64,000 nt of DNA, from assembly GCA_051648405.1 (NCBI GenBank), contig JBOFFC010000146.1:1-64000 (forward strand), given 5' to 3'. How positions within the stretch are numbered: position 1 is the first letter of the stretch; each line of letters opens with the position of its first letter. Under the pieces are notes generated by a model. That model ran no database searches, was not told the DNA's origin, and was given only the letters and a program-made list of their open reading frames with translations. Source of the DNA: JBOFFC01 sp051648405 (GTDB taxonomy: Bacteria; Planctomycetota; Planctomycetia; Pirellulales; Lacipirellulaceae). A program made the translations under genes and the position numbers. Below are positions 24,534-32,101 of this stretch, one piece after another.

Positions 24534-25985
24534 ATGCTTCGCGATTGTGCTCCGAGTCGTGTCGTGCTGTTGCTCACCGCTCTGGTGCTCGGCAGCAGCC
24601 TCGCGTCGGCCGACCCGTTCCGGTTCGTCACGCTTCCCGACACGCAGGTCTACAGCGAGAACCTGTTCCCCAATGGCCCGGGTAGTCGCCCGAACATCGT
24701 CGATCCGCAGGGCACGTTCCGCTACTTCACCGCCCAGACCCAGTGGATCGCCGACAACGCGGCGGCGCAGAACATCGGCTACGTCAGCCACCTTGGCGAC
24801 ATTATCGAGAACGGCGGGACCTTAGCCGCGGCGGCCGAATGGGCCCGCGCTCGCCAGGCGATGGACACCCTCCTCACGGCCGATATCCCCCACGGCACGG
24901 CCATGGGCAACCACGACGACGACCCGTCACAAGGCCCCAACTATCGCGCCGACTACCTCGCCAACTTCGGCCCCGCGCGCTACGCGGGCAAGGCTTGGTA
25001 CAACGCCTCGCCGTCGGGCGCCGCCAACTACACCATCCTCGAGCACGAGGGCCGCAAGATCGGCTTCGTGAACTTCTCGATCGACCAGCCGGCGGACGAG
25101 ATCGCGTGGGCGAACAACGTGATCGCCTCGAACCGCGACACGATGTTCGTGCTCGGCACGCACCGCTACATGTACGACTTCAAACTCGCCGCCGCCCGCT
25201 ACGGCGAAGTCAACGTGAGCCCGATCGGGACGTTCAACATCATCGACCCCGAGACCCTCGCAACCCCCGACTACCGCACCGGCCAGCAGCTCTACGACGA
25301 CGTCATTGCAGGCAACCGCAACGTGTTCATGATTAACTCCGGCCACTTCCACAGCGAGTGGATCCGCGAGACCGCCCGCCCGGGCATGGAGAAGGTCGTC
25401 GAGGTCCTCACCGACTACCAGGACGGCCGCAACGGCGGCGACGGCTGGCTGCGGGTCTACACCATGGACTTCGACAACAACAAGCTCGACTGGCGCACCT
25501 ACTCGCCGGTGCTCAACGAAGACCGCTCGGTCCTCCACCACTTCGTCGAGACGATCCAACAGGCGTGGGCGAACCGCGAGCAGGTCAAGCCGCTCCTGGG
25601 CATCCCCGCCGGCGCGGCGACCGACTCGGTCTACCTGGGGTTCATCAACCAAAACCTGAAGGACAACCCCCAGGTACCCAACAACTTCCTCGCCCTGCAC
25701 CCCGACTTCGGCAACGGGCAGAAGTGGAACAACTACCTCGCGGACATGTTCGGTGTCTCCAACGGCGGGACGATCCCCGCGGGCTTCACCAACCTCCTCG
25801 AGTGGGAGAACCTCTGGCTCGCCGCCTTCGCCAAGAACCCGCTCAATCCGCTCGATTTCAGCGCCGGCGTCCGTTCCCCCAGCGGATCGACGTCGCTCAA
25901 CTACGACAGCCTGATCCCCGAACCGACCTCGCTCGCCCTTGTCGCCGGCGGGGCGCTGCTGGCCCTGCGTCGCTCGCGCCGCTGA
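24534..25985 (+). CDS. Secreted calcineurin-like metallophosphoesterase with PEP-CTERM tail
   Basis: A 483-residue protein starting MLRDCAPSRVVLLLT behind a GGAGA ribosome site. The signal peptide ends near residue 26 (SLASA). The metal-binding set of the calcineurin-like phosphoesterase fold is visible in order: LPDTQ, HLGDIIENG, MGNHDDD, GTHRYMYD and SGHFHSEW. A C-terminal extension of about 130 residues precedes the LIPEPTSLALVAGGALLALRR sorting tail. Family members cleave phosphomonoesters or diesters; the substrate is unknown. It is transcribed away from the CHRD gene and ends at a strong hairpin terminator. Like its neighbours it is exported and probably anchored through exosortase processing. 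Confidence 0.9.
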   Translation: MLRDCAPSRVVLLLTALVLGSSLASADPFRFVTLPDTQVYSENLFPNGPGSRPNIVDPQGTFRYFTAQTQWIADNAAAQNIGYVSHLGDIIENGGTLAAAAEWARARQAMDTLLTADIPHGTAMGNHDDDPSQGPNYRADYLANFGPARYAGKAWYNASPSGAANYTILEHEGRKIGFVNFSIDQPADEIAWANNVIASNRDTMFVLGTHRYMYDFKLAAARYGEVNVSPIGTFNIIDPETLATPDYRTGQQLYDDVIAGNRNVFMINSGHFHSEWIRETARPGMEKVVEVLTDYQDGRNGGDGWLRVYTMDFDNNKLDWRTYSPVLNEDRSVLHHFVETIQQAWANREQVKPLLGIPAGAATDSVYLGFINQNLKDNPQVPNNFLALHPDFGNGQKWNNYLADMFGVSNGGTIPAGFTNLLEWENLWLAAFAKNPLNPLDFSAGVRSPSGSTSLNYDSLIPEPTSLALVAGGALLALRRSRR

Positions 25986-25999
25986 TCGGACCCCGACCC

Positions 26000-26033
26000 A
26001 CGCCGGCCGCGCGTCTTGCGCGGCCGGCGTTTC
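26000..26033 (+). terminator. Rho-independent-type terminator after the phosphoesterase gene
   Basis: CGCCGGCCGCGC and GCGCGGCCGGCG form a perfect 12-base stem with a 5-base loop, followed by TTTCTC. It begins 15 bases after the stop codon. Confidence 0.85.
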
Positions 26034-26138
26034 TCTGCGATCCGTCGGGCCCACCCCCGGCGTCATGGGCTGGGGGCCGCGATCACCAGCACGCCGAACC
26101 TGTGGAGCGCGCTCTGCGTCGACGCCACGCAGGGCTTC

Positions 26139-26234
26139 CCCGCGATCGACTGGGCCCTCAAACCCGTCGCCCTGGGCCGCACGAATTGCCTGTTAGCCGA
26201 CGCGGCCGCGTCCGCGCCGATCTACGCTGGCCAG
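26139..26234 (+). pseudogene. Possible remnant of an IS66-type transposase
   Basis: About 30 codons read AIDWALKPVALGRTNCLLAD... and resemble the conserved C-terminal block of IS66 transposases (typically ALRPVALGRKNWLFAG, then ...IYSL). Nothing recognisable extends either side, and no terminal inverted repeats were found. It lies in a 320-base non-coding gap, where such debris would be tolerated. Based on one motif only. Confidence 0.4.
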
Positions 26235-26265
26235 GCGGTGATGGCCTTGGGGTGCACAACCGTGC

Positions 26266-26293
26266 GCGTCGATCTGATGAGTTTTTCGGGCGC
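26266..26293 (+). repeat. Dispersed 28-base motif, copy B
   Basis: GCGTCGATCTGATGAGTTTT followed by TCGGGCGC, 25 of 28 identical to copy A. It ends 13 bases before the stop codon of the type III PKS gene (minus strand). Confidence 0.6.
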
Positions 26294-26306
26294 GCCGGGC
26301 GGGGCG

Positions 26307-27374
26307 TCACTCAGCGTTCCAGAGGGCCGCCTCGGCCACGATTCCCGGCCCGAAGCCGAGCATCAGCACGGGCCCGCGGACCGCCTTGCGCCGTAGCCTC
26401 TCCGCCAGGAACAGCACCGTCGCGCTCGACATGTTGCCGTGCGCGGCGAGCACCGCGCGGCTTTCCGCCGTGGCTTCGCTGGGAAGCCCCATCGCGACCT
26501 CGACCGAGGTCACGATCTTCGGCCCCCCCGGGTGGACGGCCCAGGCCGCGACGTCCCCCAAGGCCAAGCCGTGCGACTCGAGCCAGGGGGTCAGCCACCC
26601 GGCGAGCTCGCGCTCGACGAGCCCCGGCAACTCGGCGGAGAGGGTCATCTCGAACCCGTGGTTGCGGAGCCGCCAGGTCATCATCTCCGCGGAGTTGGGG
26701 AGCACGCACGAGCCCGTCGCGATCAGGCGCCACGTGCGCTCGCCGCGCGGGGCGCGGGCTTCGGGAAGGCACACCAGCGCCGCCGACCCGTCGGCGAACA
26801 GCGCGTTGCCCGTAATCCGCTCGGGTTCCCAGTGGAAGCAGTAGTGGATGCTGCACAGCTCGGTAGCGACCAGTAGCACCGCCGAGCGCGGTTCGCTGGC
26901 GGCGATCGCCCGCGCCACACGCAGGCCGTTGATCGCGCCATGGCAGCCCATGAACCCGACGTTTACACGCTGCGTGGTCGGGTGGAGACCGAGGCCCTCG
27001 ATGAGCCGCGCATCGACGCCCGGCGCCTCGAAACCGGTGCACGACACGGTGACGACGTGGGTCACGTCGCGCGGCTCGAACGAGGCGTCGGCGAGGGCCC
27101 GGCGGGCCGACTCGATCGCCAGCGGCCCCGCGTGCGTCTCGTACCAATCCATCCGATCGGCGAGCGTCGGCCCGTCCGGGTCCCCCTCCCAGCGGAACGC
27201 CTCGGTGAACGGCACGCAGGTCGCCCGCGACTCGACACCCGAGCGGCGGTACAGCGTCTCGGTGAGGCGCCGCTGCCGGTCGTCGGTGCAGCAAATCCGC
27301 TTGGCGAGCTCGACCGCGTCGCTCGCCACGAGCGCGTGCGGGGGGGTCGCCGTCCCGAGTCCGATCAGTCGCAT
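26307..27374 (-). CDS. Type III polyketide synthase
   Basis: A 355-residue chalcone/stilbene synthase-fold enzyme. The catalytic triad is visible: Cys144 in GFMGCHGAING, His281 in AVHPGGPK and Asn314 in HGNMSSATV. Such enzymes extend an acyl-CoA starter with malonyl-CoA and cyclise it to resorcinols, pyrones or similar rings. I use the ATG at 27374; a GTG at 27410 would add 12 unlikely residues. It is the last gene of a minus-strand operon after a methyltransferase and an FAD oxidoreductase. That combination resembles the Streptomyces srsA-srsB-srsC set, which makes methylated phenolic lipids and quinones. A long-chain alkylresorcinol-type product is the best inference; chain length cannot be read. 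Confidence 0.92.
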   Translation of the reverse strand: MRLIGLGTATPPHALVASDAVELAKRICCTDDRQRRLTETLYRRSGVESRATCVPFTEAFRWEGDPDGPTLADRMDWYETHAGPLAIESARRALADASFEPRDVTHVVTVSCTGFEAPGVDARLIEGLGLHPTTQRVNVGFMGCHGAINGLRVARAIAASEPRSAVLLVATELCSIHYCFHWEPERITGNALFADGSAALVCLPEARAPRGERTWRLIATGSCVLPNSAEMMTWRLRNHGFEMTLSAELPGLVERELAGWLTPWLESHGLALGDVAAWAVHPGGPKIVTSVEVAMGLPSEATAESRAVLAAHGNMSSATVLFLAERLRRKAVRGPVLMLGFGPGIVAEAALWNAE

Positions 27375-27437
27375 CGCTGGTGAATCTTTCGCTGAACGGG
27401 GGGGGTCCACGCCGAGGCGCCCCTTAGGTCGTACCCC

Positions 27438-28682
27438 TCACGGCGCGGCGGCGATAGCGCGTCGCGACGACCCGCTACGCCCCGGGGGGCCGTCGATCGA
27501 CCGAATCACCGGCGACGCCAGCCACGGCGCGGCCGCCAGCATCCGCACGACGAGCGGCGTGGCGCGACGCGCGCCGATCACCGCGCACACCCAGCGACAA
27601 CGCCGCTGCTGCCGCCCCACGGCGGCGCGGTGCGCGCGTTCCCAGGCTGCGACAAGATCGCCACGCCCGTCGAGCCCCCGCTCGTCCAGCAGCGACGCGA
27701 GCGCCATCGCCGACCGCAGCCCCCAACCGACCCCCTCGCCGGTGAACGGCTCGACGTACCCGGCGGCGTCCCCCACCAGGAGCAGCCGCTCGGCGCCCAG
27801 CCGTCGCGGCCGCTGGGTCAGAGTCGGCGTCCCCCGCCACGCGGCGGACGCGAACCCCGCGGGGATCGGCAGACCCGCTTCGGCAAGGATGCGCTGCGCC
27901 TCGGCGGCGAGGCCGCGCTCGCGGACTCCCCGCGGGTCGAGCGCCGCGGCGACGTCGATGCGCGGCGGCCCCCCCGGCAGGTCGGGCGCCAATCGTGCGA
28001 CGCCGACGTAGCCCTCGCCCCGCGCTGCGCACGCCATGTGAATGACGCCCGGCTCGTAGAGCCCCTGGGGGTCGTCGATGATCGCCCCCGCCCCCAGACG
28101 CGGCACTCCTAGGCACGGCGCACCCCGACGCGAAGCAACCGGCGCGAGCGCTAAGGCGTCGGGTCCTTCGACCACCGAGCCCCCCCCGAGCCCCGCGGCG
28201 ACGACGACCAGCCTCGCGCTGATTGCCGAGCCGTCGCCCAACGTCACGGCGCGGCGACCCGCCTGCGCTAGCCCAACCGCGGCGCGGAGCCCTTCGAACA
28301 CGACGACCCCGGCGCCCCGCGCTGCGTCCAGCAGCGCGTAGTCGAACGCCCCGCGCTCGACGGCCGCGCGTCGCCCCAGGGGCAAGGTCGCCGATCGATG
28401 CGCGTGAAAGACGCGCACGTGCGTGAGGGGCGCCGACGGCACGCCGAGGCCGGCGAGCGAGAGCCCCGCGGCGTCGAGCGCGTCGAGCGCCACGCGCCCG
28501 AAGCACCCGCCGCACACCTTGTCGCGCGGGAAGCGCCGTTTATCGACGAGCACCACCGACAACCCGGTGAGCGCCATCTGGCGTGCGGTCAGGGCGCCGG
28601 CCGGCCCCCCACCGACGACGCACACGTCGCACTCACGAGGCGTCACGCTGTGTGCCGGCCAGAGGGTATCGCCGACGCTCAT
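27438..28682 (-). CDS. FAD-dependent oxidoreductase (geranylgeranyl reductase / hydroxylase type)
   Basis: A 414-residue flavoprotein with the FAD dinucleotide fold CVVGGGPAGALTARQM (about 20-35), the KVCGGCFG loop typical of the geranylgeranyl-reductase branch, and the second FAD motif LLLVGDAAGYVEPFTGEG. The C-terminal part holds a hydrophobic stretch that may sit on the membrane. Its start overlaps the stop of the methyltransferase gene by four bases (ATGA), and the PKS follows after 63 bases, so all three are surely co-transcribed. In this context it probably hydroxylates or oxidises the aromatic polyketide, as SrsC does. A reductase acting on an isoprenoid chain is the alternative. Confidence 0.85.
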   Translation of the reverse strand: MSVGDTLWPAHSVTPRECDVCVVGGGPAGALTARQMALTGLSVVLVDKRRFPRDKVCGGCFGRVALDALDAAGLSLAGLGVPSAPLTHVRVFHAHRSATLPLGRRAAVERGAFDYALLDAARGAGVVVFEGLRAAVGLAQAGRRAVTLGDGSAISARLVVVAAGLGGGSVVEGPDALALAPVASRRGAPCLGVPRLGAGAIIDDPQGLYEPGVIHMACAARGEGYVGVARLAPDLPGGPPRIDVAAALDPRGVRERGLAAEAQRILAEAGLPIPAGFASAAWRGTPTLTQRPRRLGAERLLLVGDAAGYVEPFTGEGVGWGLRSAMALASLLDERGLDGRGDLVAAWERAHRAAVGRQQRRCRWVCAVIGARRATPLVVRMLAAAPWLASPVIRSIDGPPGRSGSSRRAIAAAP

Positions 28683-29479
28683 GGGTGCTCCTTCGCGGGC
28701 GGATCCTTATGCCACTCGAGCAGCAACCGCTGCGGCCAAGCCGGCCGCAGCGTGGCGCCCGCGAGTCCCGCTTCGGCTGCGACACGCAGCAGCTCGTCGC
28801 GCGTGAAGGCCCCCTCAACAGACCGTGGCCCGTCGATCCGCACCACCGGCGAGCGCGTCAAGACGCGGCACGCGACGTGCGCGAGTGCGTAACCCACCAA
28901 CGAACGCCGCAGGTCGCTCACGAGCACGCAGCGCTCCGCGGCCCGCGCCATCGCCGCCAACAGGCTCGTTGCCTGGGGCTGCGTCAGGTGGTGCAGGAAC
29001 AGCGTCGAGACGACCAGGTCGAACCCCGGCGGCAGCTCGCCCGCCAGCACGTCGGCGCGCCGGAACGACACGCGGGCCCCCGGGGGGACGCGCAGCTCAG
29101 CGCTCGCAATAGCGGTCGGGCTGAAGTCGAGGCCGAACACTTCTAGCGGGATCCCGTGGCGCTCGCCGCGGCGCCACAGGCCGAGCGCCACGTCGCCCCC
29201 GCCGCTCGCGACGTCGAGCACGCGCAGCGGGCGCCCTGCGGATGCGCCAACCTCCCGCGCCAGCCTCCTCACCCGCGGCCACAGCCCCCCCGCGGCGTTG
29301 CTCCAACGGTTGATCCGCCCCAACGCCGCGAGGGCCCGGCGGTGCTCGGCCGGGTCGAGCGCGGGGTCGTCCATGAGCTCCGGGGTGAGGCGGCGCTGGC
29401 GGAGCGAAGGCACGGGCGAGGCGCTGGCGGAGGTTCGAGCGGGCCTGGCGACTCGAACGCGCCCCAACGGCGGCGTCAA
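28679..29479 (-). CDS. Class I SAM-dependent methyltransferase
   Basis: This protein of up to 266 residues has the SAM-binding motif I VLDVASGGGDVAL, motif II around EVFGLDFSPTAI, and a post-motif FDLVVSTLFLHHL, resembling UbiE-like O- or C-methyltransferases. The start is uncertain: a TTG at 29479 gives the longest product, while the ATG at 29374 would cut off the conserved RRLTPELMDDP segment. I therefore keep the long form. It is the first gene of the operon with the FAD oxidoreductase and the type III PKS, so it probably methylates the polyketide ring. Its upstream region is shared with the divergent carotenoid operon. Confidence 0.82.
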   Translation of the reverse strand: MTPPLGRVRVARPARTSASASPVPSLRQRRLTPELMDDPALDPAEHRRALAALGRINRWSNAAGGLWPRVRRLAREVGASAGRPLRVLDVASGGGDVALGLWRRGERHGIPLEVFGLDFSPTAIASAELRVPPGARVSFRRADVLAGELPPGFDLVVSTLFLHHLTQPQATSLLAAMARAAERCVLVSDLRRSLVGYALAHVACRVLTRSPVVRIDGPRSVEGAFTRDELLRVAAEAGLAGATLRPAWPQRLLLEWHKDPPAKEHP

Positions 29480-29649
29480 TTGACCGGCTCTACTTCGGCG
29501 AACGTCCGCGGGGTCCGGCCCCCCCGCCAGCTCGGGTTCTTGCCCCCGGCGCGTTGTGCTACGCTCGCGGCCGCGGTTAACACCGGGGTGGGCCGTGGAG
29601 CGCCCCCCTGCCCTATTCGCGTCGCCCTCGCTCGGGCACGCCCTTCCCC
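29480..29649. promoter_or_regulatory. Shared divergent region of the PKS and carotenoid operons
   Basis: 170 bases separate two operons pointing apart, so both promoters must lie here or in the adjoining coding ends. TGCTACGCT at 29557-29565 is a possible extended -10 for the plus strand, but its -35 is poor. No operator palindrome stands out. Confidence 0.45.
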
Positions 29650-31161
29650 GTGCGTCCCTCAGCCAAGCGAAGAGTGGCCGTCGTCGGCGCCGGCCCCGGG
29701 GGCCTAGCGGCCGCGATGCTGCTGGCGAACGCGGGTTGCCGCGTCACGCTGTTCGAGCGACACGGCACGCCGGGGGGCCGCACGTCGAGCCTCGAAGCCG
29801 ACGGCTTCCGCTGGGACCTGGGGCCCACGTTCTTCCTCTACCCCCGCGTGCTCGCGGAGGTCTTCAAGACGTGCGGACGGGACCTGTTCGCGGAGGTCCC
29901 GATGACGCGGCTCGACCCGCAGTACCGGCTGGTGTTCGGCGAAGGGCCGAAGCAGGCCGCTGGCACGCTCGACGCCACGCCTGACCTCGAGCGGATGGAG
30001 GCCGAGGTCACGCGGCTGTCGCCGGCCGACGCGGGGGCTTTCCGCCGGTTTATGGCCGACAACCGGGCGAAGCTCAAGGGCTTCACGCCGATCCTCGAGT
30101 CCCCGTTCGGCAAGCTCACCGACTTGCTGCGGCCCGAGGTGCTCCGTTCGGCCCACCTCGTCCGCCCGTGGCGGTCGCTGCACAACGAGGTCGGGCGGTT
30201 CTTCAAGGACCCGCGCCTGCAACTGGCCTTCACCTTCCAAGGAAAATACCTGGGGATGAGCCCGTTCCAGTGCCCGAGCCTGTTCTCGATCCTAGCGTTC
30301 CTGGAGTACGAGCACGGCGTGTGGCACCCCACCGGGGGCTGCGGGCAGGTATCCACGCGGATGGCCCAGATCGTTACCGAACTCGGGGGGGAGGTCCGGC
30401 TCGGCGAGCCGATCGAGCGGCTGTCGTTCGACGGACGAAGGGTCACCGGCGTGACGACGGCCAGCGGCCACCACCCGGTCGATTCGCTGGTGATTAATTC
30501 CGACTTCGCGCAGACGATGACCGACCTGGTCCCCGACGCGCTGCGCCGGCGCTGGACCGACCGATCGCTGAGCCGCAAGCAGTACAGTTGCAGCACGTTT
30601 ATGATGTACCTAGGGCTCGAAGGGGACCTGCCGGGCCTGGCGCACCACACGATCTACCTGGCGCCCGACTACCGCGGGAACCTGCGCGCGATCGAGCGTG
30701 GAGAGCCGCTGGCCGACGACTGTTCGGTGTACGTGCAAGCGGCGACGCAGACCGACGCCTCGCTGGCGCCGGTCGGCTGCTCGACGCTCTACGTCCTGGT
30801 GCCGACGTCGAACCTGGGGGTGGGGTCGATCGACTGGACGAAGGAGCCAACGCGGCTGCGGCGGGTCGTGTTCCAGCAACTCGCCCGCCTGGGGGTCGAG
30901 GACGCCGAGCGCCGCGTCCGTGTCGAGCGGACCGTCACCCCCCTCGACTGGCGCCACCAGCACCACATTTACCGCGGCGCCACGTTCAACCTGGCCCACA
31001 GCCTCGGGCAGATGCTCTACTGGCGTCCGCACAACCGCTTCGAAGACCTCGACGGGGTGTACCTCGTCGGCGGCGGCACGCACCCCGGGAGCGGCCTTCC
31101 GACGATCTACTCGTCGGCCCGCATCGCGACCGACGCGTTGCTCGCCGACCTGGCCGCCTAG
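29650..31161 (+). CDS. CrtN/CrtP-type carotenoid desaturase or oxidase (first copy)
   Basis: A 503-residue flavoprotein of the phytoene desaturase family. It has the FAD fold VAVVGAGPGGLAAAMLLANA (about 8-27), the substrate-side GGRTSSLEADGFRWDLGPT segment, and the C-terminal family motif YLVGGGTHPGSGLPTI. It acts at the membrane on a C30 or C40 polyene. Two such genes in one operon, together with an aldehyde dehydrogenase, suggest one makes the desaturated chain and the other oxidises a terminal methyl to the aldehyde (CrtN and CrtP roles). I cannot tell which is which from sequence alone. GTG start. The synthase gene follows after 25 bases. Confidence 0.88.
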   Translation: MRPSAKRRVAVVGAGPGGLAAAMLLANAGCRVTLFERHGTPGGRTSSLEADGFRWDLGPTFFLYPRVLAEVFKTCGRDLFAEVPMTRLDPQYRLVFGEGPKQAAGTLDATPDLERMEAEVTRLSPADAGAFRRFMADNRAKLKGFTPILESPFGKLTDLLRPEVLRSAHLVRPWRSLHNEVGRFFKDPRLQLAFTFQGKYLGMSPFQCPSLFSILAFLEYEHGVWHPTGGCGQVSTRMAQIVTELGGEVRLGEPIERLSFDGRRVTGVTTASGHHPVDSLVINSDFAQTMTDLVPDALRRRWTDRSLSRKQYSCSTFMMYLGLEGDLPGLAHHTIYLAPDYRGNLRAIERGEPLADDCSVYVQAATQTDASLAPVGCSTLYVLVPTSNLGVGSIDWTKEPTRLRRVVFQQLARLGVEDAERRVRVERTVTPLDWRHQHHIYRGATFNLAHSLGQMLYWRPHNRFEDLDGVYLVGGGTHPGSGLPTIYSSARIATDALLADLAA

Positions 31162-31186
31162 CCCGATCGCGACACCCGAAGGGCTC

Positions 31187-32101
31187 ATGACGCGCGACGA
31201 GTTGCTCTCCGATCTGTTGCAGCGGACCAGCCGTACGTTTGCGCTGGCGATCCCGCTGCTGCCGGACGGGCTGCGGCAACAGGTGGGGCTGGGCTACCTG
31301 CTGTTCCGCATCGCCGACACGCTCGAGGACGCGGAACTGCTCGGCCGAGACGCGCGGCGCGAAGAGCTTCGGCGCTACGTCGCGTTGCTTGAAAGCCCAG
31401 GCGAAGCCGAAGCCCAGCGGCTCGCGCAGCGATGGTCGGCGACGCCCGCTTCGACGAACGCCGACTACAACCGTCTACTTGCGCACACGGCCGACGTGAT
31501 CGCTGCGCTCAACGACCTGCCAGCCGACTCGCGCGACGCGCTCGTGCGTCACGCGATCCGCTCGGCCGAGGGGATGAGCGAAACCCTCGCCGGGGCCGAC
31601 GAGGCCGGTTCGTTCCGCCTCGTCTCGGTCGATGACCTGCGTCGCTACTGCTACTTCGTCGCGGGGATCGTCGGCGAGATGCTCACCGAGCTGTTCCGCC
31701 TGCGCCTGGCTCCGAGCCCCGCGGCCGAAGCGCTCGCCGAGCACGCGGCAGCGTTCGGCGAGGGGCTACAACTCGTGAACATCCTCAAGGACTCGTCGGG
31801 GGACGCCGAGCAGGGCCGGGTCTACCTCCCCCCCGGCGTACCGCGCGAGGGGGTCTTCGCGATCGCCCGCGAGGACCTGGCTCGCGCTGCGACGTACGGC
31901 GAGCGCCTCGCGAAGGCCGGTGCGCCCGAGGGGGTATTGGCGTTCGTCACGGTGCCGCGGCTGCTCGCGGAGGGGACGCTCGAAGTGCTCGAATGCGGTG
32001 ACCGCGGCAAACTCAACAGGACGGAAGTTGCCCACATCATGGCCGCAGCCGAGGGCGAGATCGCTCGCCTGACCGGCGCCGATCGAGGAGCCTCCGTGTG
32101 A
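31187..32101 (+). CDS. Squalene/phytoene synthase family enzyme
   Basis: A 304-residue trans-prenyl head-to-head condensing enzyme. The first Asp-rich motif is DTLED (44-48) in YLLFRIADTLEDAE; the second is NILKDSSGD in LQLVNILKDSSGDAEQGRVY. These Mg-binding motifs are as expected for condensation of two FPP or GGPP molecules. In this neighbourhood (two CrtN/P-type enzymes, an aldehyde dehydrogenase, an acyltransferase and a glycosyltransferase) a C30 product, squalene or dehydrosqualene, is more likely than phytoene. The ATG at 31187 has GAAGGG just upstream. The stop overlaps the GTG start of the next gene, so translation is probably coupled. Confidence 0.9.
   Translation: MTRDELLSDLLQRTSRTFALAIPLLPDGLRQQVGLGYLLFRIADTLEDAELLGRDARREELRRYVALLESPGEAEAQRLAQRWSATPASTNADYNRLLAHTADVIAALNDLPADSRDALVRHAIRSAEGMSETLAGADEAGSFRLVSVDDLRRYCYFVAGIVGEMLTELFRLRLAPSPAAEALAEHAAAFGEGLQLVNILKDSSGDAEQGRVYLPPGVPREGVFAIAREDLARAATYGERLAKAGAPEGVLAFVTVPRLLAEGTLEVLECGDRGKLNRTEVAHIMAAAEGEIARLTGADRGASV

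Noticed and set aside
20770..25985. Genomic island of exported proteins
   Set aside because: No integrase, no tRNA target duplication and no change in base composition by eye; PEP-CTERM genes are scattered through such genomes.
29557..29565. Promoter of the carotenoid operon at TGCTACGCT
   Set aside because: The -10 is acceptable as an extended type, but there is no -35 at the right distance, so it is only mentioned and not called.
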